Source: Talaromyces rugulosus
Taxonomy: Eukaryota; Ascomycota; Eurotiomycetes; Eurotiales; Trichocomaceae
Length of the DNA: 64,000 bases
NCBI RefSeq assembly: GCF_013368755.1
Contig: NC_049564.1
Location: forward strand, 1,496,001 to 1,560,000
Reading direction: 5' to 3'
Position numbers and translations under genes: made by a program. Positions 32,801 to 42,731 of this stretch are shown here, piece by piece. Positions within the stretch are counted from its first letter, which is position 1; the number at the start of each line of letters is the position of its first letter. The notes beneath the pieces are model-generated. The model ran no database searches and had not been told where the DNA came from. It worked only from the letters and a program-made list of their open reading frames with translations.

Positions 32801-34143
32801 TAATTTGGTGAAGGAGTTCGGTTCTGGTGCCTGGGAGACATTCATGTTCATGTTGATCCATGTATGAGTCGAACCCTGCCCCTTCTACAGCTGGTAAGTT
32901 TGCCCAGTCGATTTTCCAGTCTATTGTATCAACTCTGCTCTGGACCGTGCTATCTATAGTCAGTTACCAACAACTGAGTCAATACAATTCTTCATCATAC
33001 CTCTGGCTGTCGATGATAGTGATCATATCTTGTTGAACTAGGGCCTTTTTTTAGTATATAACGGTCATTTATACAATAAGAAAAGACCAACGGCCTCATT
33101 TCAGCTTAGAAATAATAAAAGTCCTAACCTTGTCGCAGTTCACCCACTACTCTTTCGGCCCAAGGGGGCATGGCCTGAACCCGTTGTGACTTTAAGACAA
33201 GCAGTAACTCCCTAGCATATGCAGCAGCAGTCAGAGCTGCATATTTATGCCACTCGTCGTTCTTATGAGTGTCGCAGTAATCACAAATCCCACGAATGAC
33301 AAGGCAAGGAAGATTGTTCATTAATCCCGCGGCTTCCATCTCAAAGCATATGATATTTAACTCTGGATCTTTCGCATATGCATCTCTTAAAGTCGCATCC
33401 TTCATCACAGTATTCCCAGAGGCAATTGTTCCATAATGGACGGCTACAGTTCGGTGGACACGGCGTTCTGGGCGTTCAACTATCAAGTTAGGGGCACATT
33501 GGGCACAGTTCTTTCCACCCACATGTTGATACTCTGTTCTGTATAATTGGTCAAGCATCGGACGCTGGTAATCTTCCATGTCGTCCATGCGCTGAAGATG
33601 CTCGGCGATTCGGTCTGGCTTTCTTTTGTCATTATAGAGTCTCCGAATTTCAGGAATCACTCCCAACAACTTTTCAGGTGGAGCATTCAGTTGACCGGTC
33701 TTTTGGAATCGACCGTTCTGTAACCTCTTTCCCAAATCGTACTGAATTACACCTCCAAATCCATTCCGTGGCTGGCTCACGACAACATCCCCAAGTCTGA
33801 TGTTATTATCCTCAGTTGGTGCACCGCCTCCAATACCAACCATTAATGCGAATCGCAGCCGGGGAAAGCTCCGTACCATATCTCGAGCAACACGCGCAGC
33901 CGAATTAGTGCCATAGCGACCAGCTGGAAGGCAGCCAATAACTACGTGATGGTTCGCGATGCGACCGTAGACATATGTGTTGTCATCTTGGTCATCGATT
34001 TCCGGACCACTGAACTCCTCGTCGAGCATACGACATGCACATTCATATTCTTCTTCCAGTGCGCAAATCCATCCAACTGTGTAGCAGTCGATTGAATCTG
34101 GGCACTCTTGCTCTGATCGACTCATTATGGCGTCGCTCCCCAT
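29825..34143 (-). CDS. NLR-like protein: nucleoside phosphorylase-like, NACHT, WD40 repeats
   Basis: Three exons (34143-33129, 32953-31371, 31315-29825) give 1362 residues; introns are 175 and 55 nt and keep phase. Residues about 15-335 are PNP-like (YTVGWICALEEEYECA, LMVGIGGGAP, GTIASGNTVMKDATLRD, FEMEAAGLMNNLPCLVIRGICDYCDTHKND). The NACHT P-loop GMAGTGKS is near residue 405 and Walker B VIVVDALDECE near 515. A linker (FLQDARRFLLKN, SSGLIFAPRNSIVRKMF) leads to about eight WD40 units from residue 940, several nearly identical (LASGSDDKTIKLWDTATG). One blade, near residue 1070, has lost most of its consensus. The plan matches fungal NWD-type receptors such as HET-E relatives, though those often start with a HET domain. 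The first intron is long; a second intron with a mini-exon inside it was considered but breaks phase. Confidence 0.87.
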
Positions 34144-35053
34144 AGCGAACCGAAGATCACCACCCACAGCAGCCTTTCGCTAAGGCTTGTCAGGAAGCGG
34201 CCTTTTCTGTTTTCGATTAACCCGTACTAGTTTTAGTCCTAATAGTTTGAACGTAAGCCCTCAATAATAGGCAGTGCAAGGGAGTCTTCGAAACGTTGAA
34301 GTGTTGCAGAGTCAAGATATAGAAATAGTGAAGTTGTAAATCCGAAGCTGAGTGCCGCTAGCTTAGCGTCTTGGTTAGGTACCTATACAGAATCGCCCGC
34401 TTATAAATAATACCATATCTATTGTAAATTCAGTACGTACTAGAAGGTTTATATGGGCAAAGCAAATTTAAACATGTAGGTCATACTAGTATGTAGGTGT
34501 TTAGTAGCTTCTACCCACCATGTATTAAGGAGCAGTTTCACTACTCACGTAATACGTAGTATTATTGATAGGTAATAACGAACTCGAGCCAACCAATTAA
34601 ATAGCCAATTAGTCAAACATTTACCGATAATTTTTTTATAGGACTTCGAGTTAAACTTGTAACAAATGACATGTAATGTCCCCAGTTAGTATCGTCGAGT
34701 ATAAAATTAACTAGTCACCTACTGGCGATAGCTTCCAACCATGCTGTTCTGAAATAAACCTATTAAACTATATTCGGAATGATATTATCACTCTATATTC
34801 TATATATAACTGTATTATACAAATATAACTGACATTTAATTAAATAATATGAAAATAATAGCAATTCTGCTAAGCTTTGGTGGCGCTAACCCGGCTCGGC
34901 CTCTAGCCCCGATGACGCGTAACCCTCAATCGTCATGCTTCAGATACTGCGTTGGCTGCATTTTCTGCAAATACTATCCTAGATACTCGCAGTGCCGACT
35001 ATGTAGATATCCAAACTTTCACTATTATCAATATCAACATCACAGCCCCTCAC
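34144..35053. other. AT-rich gene-free region
   Basis: About 0.9 kb between the WD40 NLR and the fasciclin gene. It holds the right copies of two words shared with other parts of the NLR region (AATTTAAACATGTAG at 34465-34479; the 20-bp repeat at 34817-34836). No gene is evident; the last 150 bases are probably the fasciclin promoter and leader. Confidence 0.55.
34817..34836. repeat. Direct repeat, right copy flanking the WD40 NLR
   Basis: Identical over 20 bp to 29478-29497, in the same orientation. Confidence 0.65.
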
Positions 35054-36857
35054 ATGAAGACCTTTCCGCTTCTTCTCCTCGCTGCTGCGCCTCTAGCGGC
35101 CAGCTTTGTGCTGCCAGACGAGCAGCAGGTTCTCTCTGTGTTTTCGGATACAGAAAATACCCATACTCATCATGAGCATGGCCAACATGCGCAAGTCAAT
35201 GAGATTGGGCACTTAGTGCTGCCGGATCTACCTCGGTTGGCTAGCCATGTTGCCGAAGGTCTCCAGAAGTTTGCTGCGCATGGCGATCACGGCCATGGTC
35301 CGGGGCATGGCCCAGAGGGACTGCGGGCCAAGGGCAAGAAATGCCCTCATGCAAAGGGGAAGAAGGATAAGAAAGAGAAAAAGGACAGAGAAGACGAAAA
35401 AGTCTCTGCAAAGCACCTCCAGCACCACACCGGAGATGTATTTGATATTCGTCCTCACCACAAGCCTGGCTTTTTCGACAAGGTCAAGGGACAGTTTAAA
35501 CACTTTTTTGGCCAGTCAGGCCATGGAAAGCCACATGCAGGTAGGATAGTTCTCTTCTTGTTATCGTTATTGTTGTGTTTCTAACAGCTCAGACGGCCAC
35601 CACCACCGAGTATACAACCAGACTATCTACCAACTCATCTCCAGCAGCAACCACACACGTATCCTGACACGGATTATCAACCAGTTCGACGAGGTTGTGC
35701 AGCACCTAAACTCGACAGAGGCAAACTATACCGTGTTCGTCCCCGTTGACGAGGCGTTCAAACATGTCCACCACAAGCCCGAAAACATCAGCAAGGCCGC
35801 CGTGCTCAACTGGCTCAAGTACCACGCCTCTCCAGAGGTATTCACCACGCATGACTTTTTTGACATCCAAACTGTGCCGACCCTACTGGAAGACGAGTTT
35901 CCGCAACGGATTAGCACCCAGGCTGGATTCAAGGGGCTGTTGCTCAACTTTCACTCTCGTGTGATCCGCGCTGATATTGTAAGTTTCCCCCTATTTACCC
36001 CAGAATATCCATGGTTGATAAGTTATATAGTTTGCTTCCAACGGCGTCATCCACGGCATCAACGAATTCCTCATTCCCCCGCTCGCCGCCGCAGACACTA
36101 TCGACCTGGCGCCCTCGATCTTCAGCACCCTGAACCTCGCCCTCGTCAAAACCGGCCTGATTGACGAAATAACTGCGCAAAAGGGAACACTGTTCGCCCC
36201 TTCAAACAAGGCCTTTGAGAGACTCGGCCCGAAAATCAATGCCTTTTTGTTCAGTCGCGCAGGCGAGAAATATCTCAAGGCGCTGCTCAAGTACCATGTT
36301 GTTCCGGACCACACTGTTTATTCGGATGCTTATTACCATTCGGCGGCGTCTGTTGCAAACCAGACTTTTACTCATGACAGTCAACACGTAAGTCTTTTTC
36401 CTCTACTATTTAGATTACTATTTATTAACTATTGTTGATGTAGTTGGATCTTCCTACCCTCTTCCACGACAAACCCGTCGCCATCGATATCCACCACTTG
36501 CATCGCTTCACGGACATTGTGCTTAATAAGCATAGCCATGTTGGCATTTCAAATATTCCGGTCAGAGAAGGTGTCGTGCACGTCGTATTGTCGGTTATTG
36601 TCCCGCCTCGTCCTGATGAGCTGGAGCTTGAACACGAGCACAAACTCGACATTGACCTGGAACATGAGCATGAGCATGAGCATGAGCATGAGCATGAGCA
36701 TGAATATGAGCATGAGCATGAATATGAGCACAAAGGTGAATACAAACACAAACGCGAACACAAGCACAAAAAGGAGGAAAAGGAGGAGCATGAGCACGAC
36801 CACGACCAGCTAAGTGTCCGCGATTTGATGGAGAGATTGGACCGGTTTATTGAGTAA
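35054..36857 (+). CDS. Secreted fasciclin (FAS1) protein with His-rich ends
   Basis: Four exons (35054-35540, 35593-35978, 36031-36387, 36444-36857) give 547 residues. A signal peptide (MKTFPLLLLAAAPLAAS) is followed by a His/Lys-rich region (HTHHEHGQH, HGDHGHGPGHG, KGKKDKKEKK). Two FAS1 domains follow: the first near residues 170-315 (NYTVFVPVDEAFKHVHH), the second near 320-470 (GTLFAPSNKAFERLG, LLKYHVVPDHTVYSD, GVVHVVLSVIVPP). FAS1 proteins mediate adhesion at cell surfaces or act in vacuolar or extracellular sorting. The C-terminus is a run of alternating Glu-His (hexanucleotide GAGCAT repeat) then Lys/Glu/His-rich sequence. I see no GPI signal. The His-rich ends could bind metal ions; that is inference. 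Confidence 0.88.
36664..36730 (+). repeat. GAGCAT hexanucleotide repeat coding (Glu-His)n
   Basis: About eleven units of GAGCAT with a few changes lie in frame in the last exon of the fasciclin gene. Confidence 0.85.
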
Positions 36858-37173
36858 GGACCGACTACATACAACCTGCCTGTAGTATCTTTTTACACTC
36901 TCCAACGTTTTTTCTTCTTCTCTTATTCTACACGTTCAAGCAACAGATTGAATCAGTCATAGTATCTATTTAAAATAGTATATAATAGCAGTTATTCAGA
37001 TAGAATACCATATACTCTATTCCTAACCCCTGTCATGCATGAGGTTCTGTGCTTCGCACGACCGGTTCATCTTCTTATCTCGGTCTCGCCAGACTAGAGA
37101 AGGACGGGGTGCAGTATTCAACCGCGTTGCTGTAAAATATTATAATGTTTAGTCTCCCAAAAAAAAAGATCCG
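36858..37173. other. Intergenic between convergent genes
   Basis: About 316 bases holding the 3' ends of the fasciclin and kin17 genes. Nothing else is recognised. Confidence 0.45.
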
Positions 37174-38240
37174 TTAAGAAATCTTCATCCTCTTCCCTCC
37201 CTCAAACACATTCCCCGACGCCGTCCTCTTCTTCTGCTGCTCCATCTCTTTACGCATAATCAATTCCTGCTGCGACACTTTTTGCTTCTGCGGCACAAAT
37301 GCGGATTTCTTGTTTGCCGCCAAGGGGTTGCTGGCCTTTTTCGCAGCAAAGACATTCTTCGGTTTCGACGAAAACGCCATGGACAGTTTTTCGACCGGCT
37401 TGGCGGGGTCTCCTTCTGATGGCGATTCAGAAGAGGTAGTAGTAGTCTCTTTTGCTGGTGTAGGAACAGCAGCAGCAGCAGGTTTAGCTCCGCCAAAGCT
37501 AAGCTTGACCTTGTCGCCGTCCTTGCGTTCAAGAAGCATCTTGTTCGTCGCATCGTCCTCCTCCTTGTCATCCTCATCACTTTTAGTCGGTGCCGACCGC
37601 TCTATCTTGGCCAACTCAGCCTTGCGCGCTCGCTCGACCTGCTCCAGGATCTGTTTCTGTTCCCTCTCCTCGTCGCCTTTGTCCTGCCTCTCCTTCTTCA
37701 TAACAGCCTCCCTGCGCCGCAAAGTCTCGGGGCTGTTATCGATCCAGCCAATGAAAATCCCCTTTTCCGTCTCTTCCAACCGACAAATCCCCTCCCGACT
37801 AAGATGGCCCGCAAACTGCGTCAAACTCGTCCACTTGGTCGAGTTCATATGAATATGGTGCCGATTCGCAATCACTTCTTGATAGAAATGATTAAGATTA
37901 ACTTTCTTCTCTCCATGCGATGTCTTCAGCAAATTCACAAACTCGCGCATAAATTCGTTGGAGTAGTCGTCAATCACTTTTTTGGAGTCTTCGCCAACGA
38001 GCTGCATGCGACGCACGTGTGACTCGCTTTGGACGTGGCATTTGAATCCGTTTTCGTCGCGGTTGGCTTTTTCGCAGACCTATAACTTTCGAGTTAGTTG
38101 ACTTTACATTATCACAACGTAGACGGTTAAAAGAGTTCACTGAGGTTACTTACCTGGCAGTACCATCGCAGCCTAGTAAGCCCGCGGGCTTTCATTTTGT
38201 TGGCCACGGCCTTTGTGGATCCGGCTTCAGCGCGAGGCAT
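37174..38240 (-). CDS. Kin17-family DNA/RNA-binding protein
   Basis: Two exons (38240-38154 and 38079-37174; intron 74 nt) give 330 residues. Kin17 proteins are conserved nuclear factors linked to DNA damage response, replication and spliceosomes. The N-terminus MPRAEAGSTKAVANKMKARG and the C2H2 finger WYCQVCEKANRDENGFKCHVQSESH (Cys28, Cys31, His pair) are characteristic. A winged-helix domain follows (NEFMREFVNLLKTSHGEKKVNLNHFYQEVI, WTSLTQFAGHLSREGICRLEETEKGIFIGWID, RREAVMKKERQ). The C-terminal half is low-complexity, Lys/Glu/Ser-rich and ends KKRTASGNVFEGGKRMKIS, probably a nuclear signal. The KOW domain of animal Kin17 is absent, as in other fungi. Confidence 0.95.
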
Positions 38241-38495
38241 CGTGGACGATCTGATATTAACAAAGATATGAACTGAGTGAAGGTAAAAGAGCAAGAGCGA
38301 AGTTGCCGCTGGATCTTGTTACCGGTGATATACACTAACCATAATAGTACTAGCGGTGGCGATCTATGATATTATCACGTGACCAATGTAGAAATAGATT
38401 CAAACATTCAGCATTGTATAAAAAATAGAATACAATAATAGTCCTTCCCAGCCATGACTCCATCCAAATAGCACCAGTCCCGACAGCGCTGACAA

Positions 38496-40626
38496 CTACA
38501 TCAGCGCAAACTCGTGGATCGCCGAGGGCCCGTTCTCGTTATACTCTAACCGCGGCAGATAGCCCTTGTACTGGCCCTGATTGTCATTGATAAAGACAAT
38601 CTTGGCTGCAATCTGCGCGCCCAGGAAGACAGCCTCCTCCATGCCTGGCCGCACAGAGCCCGCCGCGGGATTCGCAGATGTCGCTGTGCCGCCGGCCCCC
38701 GTGGCTCCAGGCGCGTTACTGCCACCTTGGTCTTTCCATTCCGGGAAGTAGTCTGCTGGTTTTACTGTTCTGACGCTGGTCGGCGTCTGTGCATAGCCTG
38801 ACGGGCGGTGTATCGCCATGTACGCGGGATCCTGCATGTTGGGCGTCGCCGGTGGCGCGTTGGCGTGAGTCGCTGCGACAAGTAGCGGATTGACTCCGTG
38901 AGCAGCCGGGTGGTTTAGAGGGTTTGGTGTTGTCTGGCCAGGGTACGCTGGCGTGTTGGTGCCTCCAGTAGCCAGCGGTGTTGAGAGGTTCGAGGGCAGT
39001 TCCGAGGTGAAGATGCCGGTCGAAGGAGAAATGATATATTTTTGGGTGATGGTGGAAAGAAGCGCCGGAACGAAACCTGTATTCAGTCAGTGTTTAACTC
39101 GTTTATCGATGTATGAATAGAATGATTACCTCGGATACGACTGCCGTTTCCAATGACAATCAAATTATCCCACAGTTCGCTTCGCTTGTTAGCTTCAGGC
39201 ACCGACAGAATGGTATGGTGAATCTGAGCCGCTAGATCCTCCAAAACACCATTGCTGCCGCGCTCTGTTCGCTCCTTGCCAGGCGTCGTAAGCAGAAACC
39301 GCTCAAGACCAACTTCAATCTCTCGCCGCTGGCGCATGTACTGAGCGGAATTATCGATGCGGACGAATTCTTCAAACTGGAAGCCTGCCTTGTCGCGCTT
39401 GGCATTCGGCAGTCGGATCGGCTTATTGGCGGCTTCGTAAGCCTTTTTAGCTGCCTTTTCTGCTTTTTCCTTTTCGCGCTTGGCCAGGAACTCGTTCGTG
39501 TTGCCGCTGGTGACGATTGCAGCGACGTCGAGAATACCCTCCTCTTCTTCGCCATTAGTACCAACAGCGCCTTCAGTGGTTTCGGTTTGAGTGCCACGTC
39601 CCGGTCCGCGAGGAACCTTTGATGCGTTATTCCCTTCTGGTAGTCCCGTCGACGCGGCGACAGCAGGGTTTTTGGGTTCCTGCTTGCTGTCTCCCTTTGA
39701 ACTGGGTAATGGAGTCCCCTGGGGAAGAATCTCGGCGATATTGCTGCGCTTCAACTGCTCACACATTTCTCGCGTAAATCCTTGGCCCTGAAGTAATTCC
39801 TCCAATCGATCCGTCAGAGTTTCGCCTCCGCAACCCTGCAGAGCCAGGCCACGGCCGTGTTCCTGAATCACTGAATCCACCACAGCGGTCACATTGGCCT
39901 TGCCATGGCCGACGTCCACCACCGTAGCCGTGACGGTACCGTACGCATAGCAAGCTGCCAGAGCAGAGTCCATGAGGCTGAAAGCAGGCGGCTTGAATTT
40001 TTCAAAGACGAACTGCGTCAAAATCTCGCGGTCGCGCGCCGTCCAGGCCGGTTCGGATATAACCAGGATCGGCGTATGGAAGGGCGGGCTCAGCGTGTTG
40101 TGGATATGTTCTAGCAAGGCCAAAAAGCAGGGCCAGTCGACAATCTGCCCGTTTTGAATGGGATACACGGCTCCTTCATCTGAAATGATGTCTTCTTCGA
40201 GAAGAATCTCCTCCTTGGGCTCTGCTTCTTGCTCAGGAGCAGCAGCAGTCTCACCGCTGCCGATTTGTTTTTGCTCAGTAGAGCCATTCTCGGCCTTTTC
40301 GACAGCTGCATCACCCTCCTCCTTGGGCGCTTCTCCCATCTCCACGTCGGCTTTGTCCGCGCCGCTATTGCTCACCACCGCGGGTTGCACCTCGCGCCGT
40401 CTCTCGCGAATTTTAAAAGGCTCAAACTCTCCTTTCTTCTCGCCGGGGAACATGCGCGTCGGAAACCGGTGGCTGGCTGGTGTGAACGATTCAGGCAATC
40501 CCAATTGCGCGAGGGTAGTTTGAGAGCCTGGGGCAATGAGCTGCATTCATTAGTAGGTGCCAAAAAAATACTTAGGAAGGGGAAGGGGGAAATTACCAAA
40601 ATATGCTCATCTTTAAATGGAGGCAT
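38496..40626 (-). CDS. arp9: Actin-related protein Arp9, chromatin remodelling subunit
   Basis: Three exons (40626-40597, 40540-39130, 39076-38496) give 673 residues. Arp9 is a nuclear actin-related subunit of SWI/SNF and RSC type remodellers. The start MPPFKDEHIL joins to LIAPGSQTTLAQLGLPESFTPASHRFPTRMF across a 56-nt intron. Actin-fold blocks: HIHNTLSPPFHTPILVISEPAWTARDREILTQFVFEKFKPPAFSLMDSALAACYAYG, TATVVDVGHGKANVTAVVD, GRGLALQGCGGETLTDRLEEL, and near the C-terminus GSVRPGMEEAVFLGAQIAAKIVF. Long acidic and Lys-rich insertions interrupt the fold, and a Pro/Ala/Gly-rich stretch precedes the last block. ATP-binding residues are not well kept, as is usual for Arp9. Confidence 0.9.
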
Positions 40627-41066
40627 CTCGCTCTGCCCAGATGGCTGTGCCTTGCGCTATTCTGTAGGAATGGTTTCTTCGAGTTCGTATTTCTTTAGTC
40701 GCAGCTTCAAATGTTGCGTTGCGCGTGGATCTCCATTCGCGCGGCAATCGTGGTGGAGCAGGGGCGCTGACCGCCTGCTGTTTTGGGATGCAATGTCTTG
40801 GCGTGGCGGGCCTATTAGATATACATACAACAACAACAACAACACCACAGAAGTACCTATATCAAGCTCAATAAATCGGAAAGGTTGAGATTTACGAGAT
40901 TTTGATGCTAATTACATATGTATATATCGATTGATAAACTTTTGAGGTGCAATAAATTGGTAGAAAAGTGGGAGACGCCATAAGATCTATACTATTCCCT
41001 CGTCAAAATACATGAACCGCTATTATACAAATCGTTTCAAAACATATGGAAGCGAACACTGAAAGT
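40627..41066. other. Intergenic; arp9 leader and CAA microsatellite
   Basis: About 440 bases between arp9 and the hexokinase-like gene. It contains a short (CAA)n run at 40827-40842. No gene is recognised. Confidence 0.5.
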
Positions 41067-42731
41067 CTAAGTTAATTTCGTCCTCTGCCCAACCATGCCT
41101 GCCAAAACGCCCGCGCCTATGATAACCCCATCGCTCGCTTCCCGCAGAAAGATACTCTTGCCCCCTTCTTGCGGTCCGCACTGAATCACCAAGCGGTCGA
41201 TATACCGCTGACAGTTCTCAATGTACTTGGGATACTGCTGAATCACGCCGCCAATGCAGGCTACCACGAGTTCCTCAGGCCCGCCGCGCCAGTCCGTCGG
41301 GCGCGATCCAAACGTCATCTCGTGGAAGCTTTTCGACGGAGAGCAGCTCAGCAGCAGACTGTGGCTGAACGGCGGAGTGCGCGGGTCTCGCAGAGAGATC
41401 TCGTGGTTAGAGGCCAGCAGACCGACGGTTGCGGCGGCGACCAGCGCGGCTGATCGGGCCTGCACGGCCTGTAGGATCTCGCGAAGCACGCTGGCTGTCT
41501 TGCCTGTCCAGGTCCAGCCGCTGGAGGCCGGGGCCGGCATATCGCGGTTGAGGCATTCGGCGAGAGTGGTGGTGGATGAATACGTTGAGACCATGGTGAT
41601 GAGGAAATCTGAGCGGAGCTTGTATGGCTGAACGAGGTTTATAGGAAGTGATCGTTCGGAGATGCCGAGTATACTGGTGAAGTAATCATGGCAGATAATC
41701 CGCACCAATTCGCCAATATAGCGGCCACCCGTCATGTACTCGAGCGGCTGGAAGCCCGGCCGAGCGGACTGCGAGTCGAGTTGCATATCCCACTTGGTGA
41801 TAATTCCGTGATCGTGAAGCGGCGCGGCTGCGCCGTGCAGCGTCCATTCCGTGCTGACCAGTGTTTGTGCTGCGTTGGGTTCCCGAGTTGCAATGGGCCG
41901 GCTTTTGGACGGATGGAGATCGGACAGGGTCATTGGGATAGTTGCGTTGCAGCCCTCATCGAGGACAATGCCCATTGCCACACGGCTGTTGGGATACGAC
42001 TTGATTGAGTACGATAGAGACAGCAGCGTAGCGACGGCGTCGTTGGTGAGAGCGGTGATTTTAAGCTTAGGAAGCGCGTAATGTCGTTGACGCTTCGTCG
42101 AGCGTTCGCCATCGTCGTCTCCTCGCTGAGTATGGCGCTCGTACCCTTGCAGAATCGAGTTTCGCAGGTCTAGATCAGAGTCAATGGTGAACCCTTTGCC
42201 CGTCGGCATGAGCGTCGCCTCTTCGAGCGAGTCCTGCCGGATGGGAAGACCGAAAGCAATGCCGGTTTCAATGTGGGATGGGGCGTCATCGGTCGAGTTC
42301 GACGACAGCAAGTCATCTTTGACGACCTCAGCGATGCAGTTTCCGATCCACAAGAACAGCTCGTGCGGCTGGTCGTACTTCAGTCTGTCCTCGATCCGCC
42401 ATGCTTTTTCCAGTGTCCGGCGCACGTGCGAATGGCGGGCTTTGCGGATCATATTGCTCATTGAGCGCGATCTCGTGGCCGTCTCGCCGAGCAGGTCGAT
42501 AAAGGCCACTTTCAGCGTGGTGATGCCGACATCCACCGCTAGAAACCGACCACTCTCGCGGCCGCTGGGCAGATAGGTCACTGGCACCGGACTGAACAGG
42601 CTGTCATCGCTGCTCGAGGCTAGGTCGCTAAAGACGTTAGAGAACGAGCAGGCGACGTCATACAGCTGCGAATCGCCGGTTCGCAGCGGGCTTAGGAAGT
42701 CTTGTAGCGGCTTAGTGGCAGCCAGAGTCAT
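41067..42731 (-). CDS. Atypical hexokinase-family protein, putative N-acetylglucosamine kinase
   Basis: This is a single-exon protein of 554 residues. Hexokinase-fold motifs are recognisable but changed: phosphate 1 FLAVDVGITTLKVAFIDL (normally GGTN), LTNDAVATLLSLSY (the catalytic loop, Asp kept), VLDEGCNATIPM (normally GTGTN) and LEYMTGGRYIGELVR. ATLMPTGKGFTIDSDLDLRNSILQGYE resembles fungal GlcNAc kinases and non-classical hexokinases, so GlcNAc phosphorylation is the best guess; a regulatory, non-catalytic role as in Aspergillus XprF-type proteins is the alternative. The start at 42731 was preferred over an in-frame ATG at 42818 because the extra residues look like translated CA-rich leader. 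A later stretch (RHTQRGDDDGERSTKRQRHY) could be a nuclear signal. Confidence 0.75.
   Translation of the reverse strand: MTLAATKPLQDFLSPLRTGDSQLYDVACSFSNVFSDLASSSDDSLFSPVPVTYLPSGRESGRFLAVDVGITTLKVAFIDLLGETATRSRSMSNMIRKARHSHVRRTLEKAWRIEDRLKYDQPHELFLWIGNCIAEVVKDDLLSSNSTDDAPSHIETGIAFGLPIRQDSLEEATLMPTGKGFTIDSDLDLRNSILQGYERHTQRGDDDGERSTKRQRHYALPKLKITALTNDAVATLLSLSYSIKSYPNSRVAMGIVLDEGCNATIPMTLSDLHPSKSRPIATREPNAAQTLVSTEWTLHGAAAPLHDHGIITKWDMQLDSQSARPGFQPLEYMTGGRYIGELVRIICHDYFTSILGISERSLPINLVQPYKLRSDFLITMVSTYSSTTTLAECLNRDMPAPASSGWTWTGKTASVLREILQAVQARSAALVAAATVGLLASNHEISLRDPRTPPFSHSLLLSCSPSKSFHEMTFGSRPTDWRGGPEELVVACIGGVIQQYPKYIENCQRYIDRLVIQCGPQEGGKSIFLREASDGVIIGAGVLAGMVGQRTKLT

Noticed and set aside
33040..33128. 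Extra mini-exon inside the first intron of the WD40 NLR gene
   Set aside because: The only candidate (44 nt ending at AG/GTATGA) breaks the phase needed by the next exon, whereas one 175-nt intron joins both sides in frame.
36425..36874. Cys/Ser-rich ORF on the minus strand opposite the fasciclin tail
   Set aside because: It is the shadow of the GAGCAT repeat in the real gene on the other strand.
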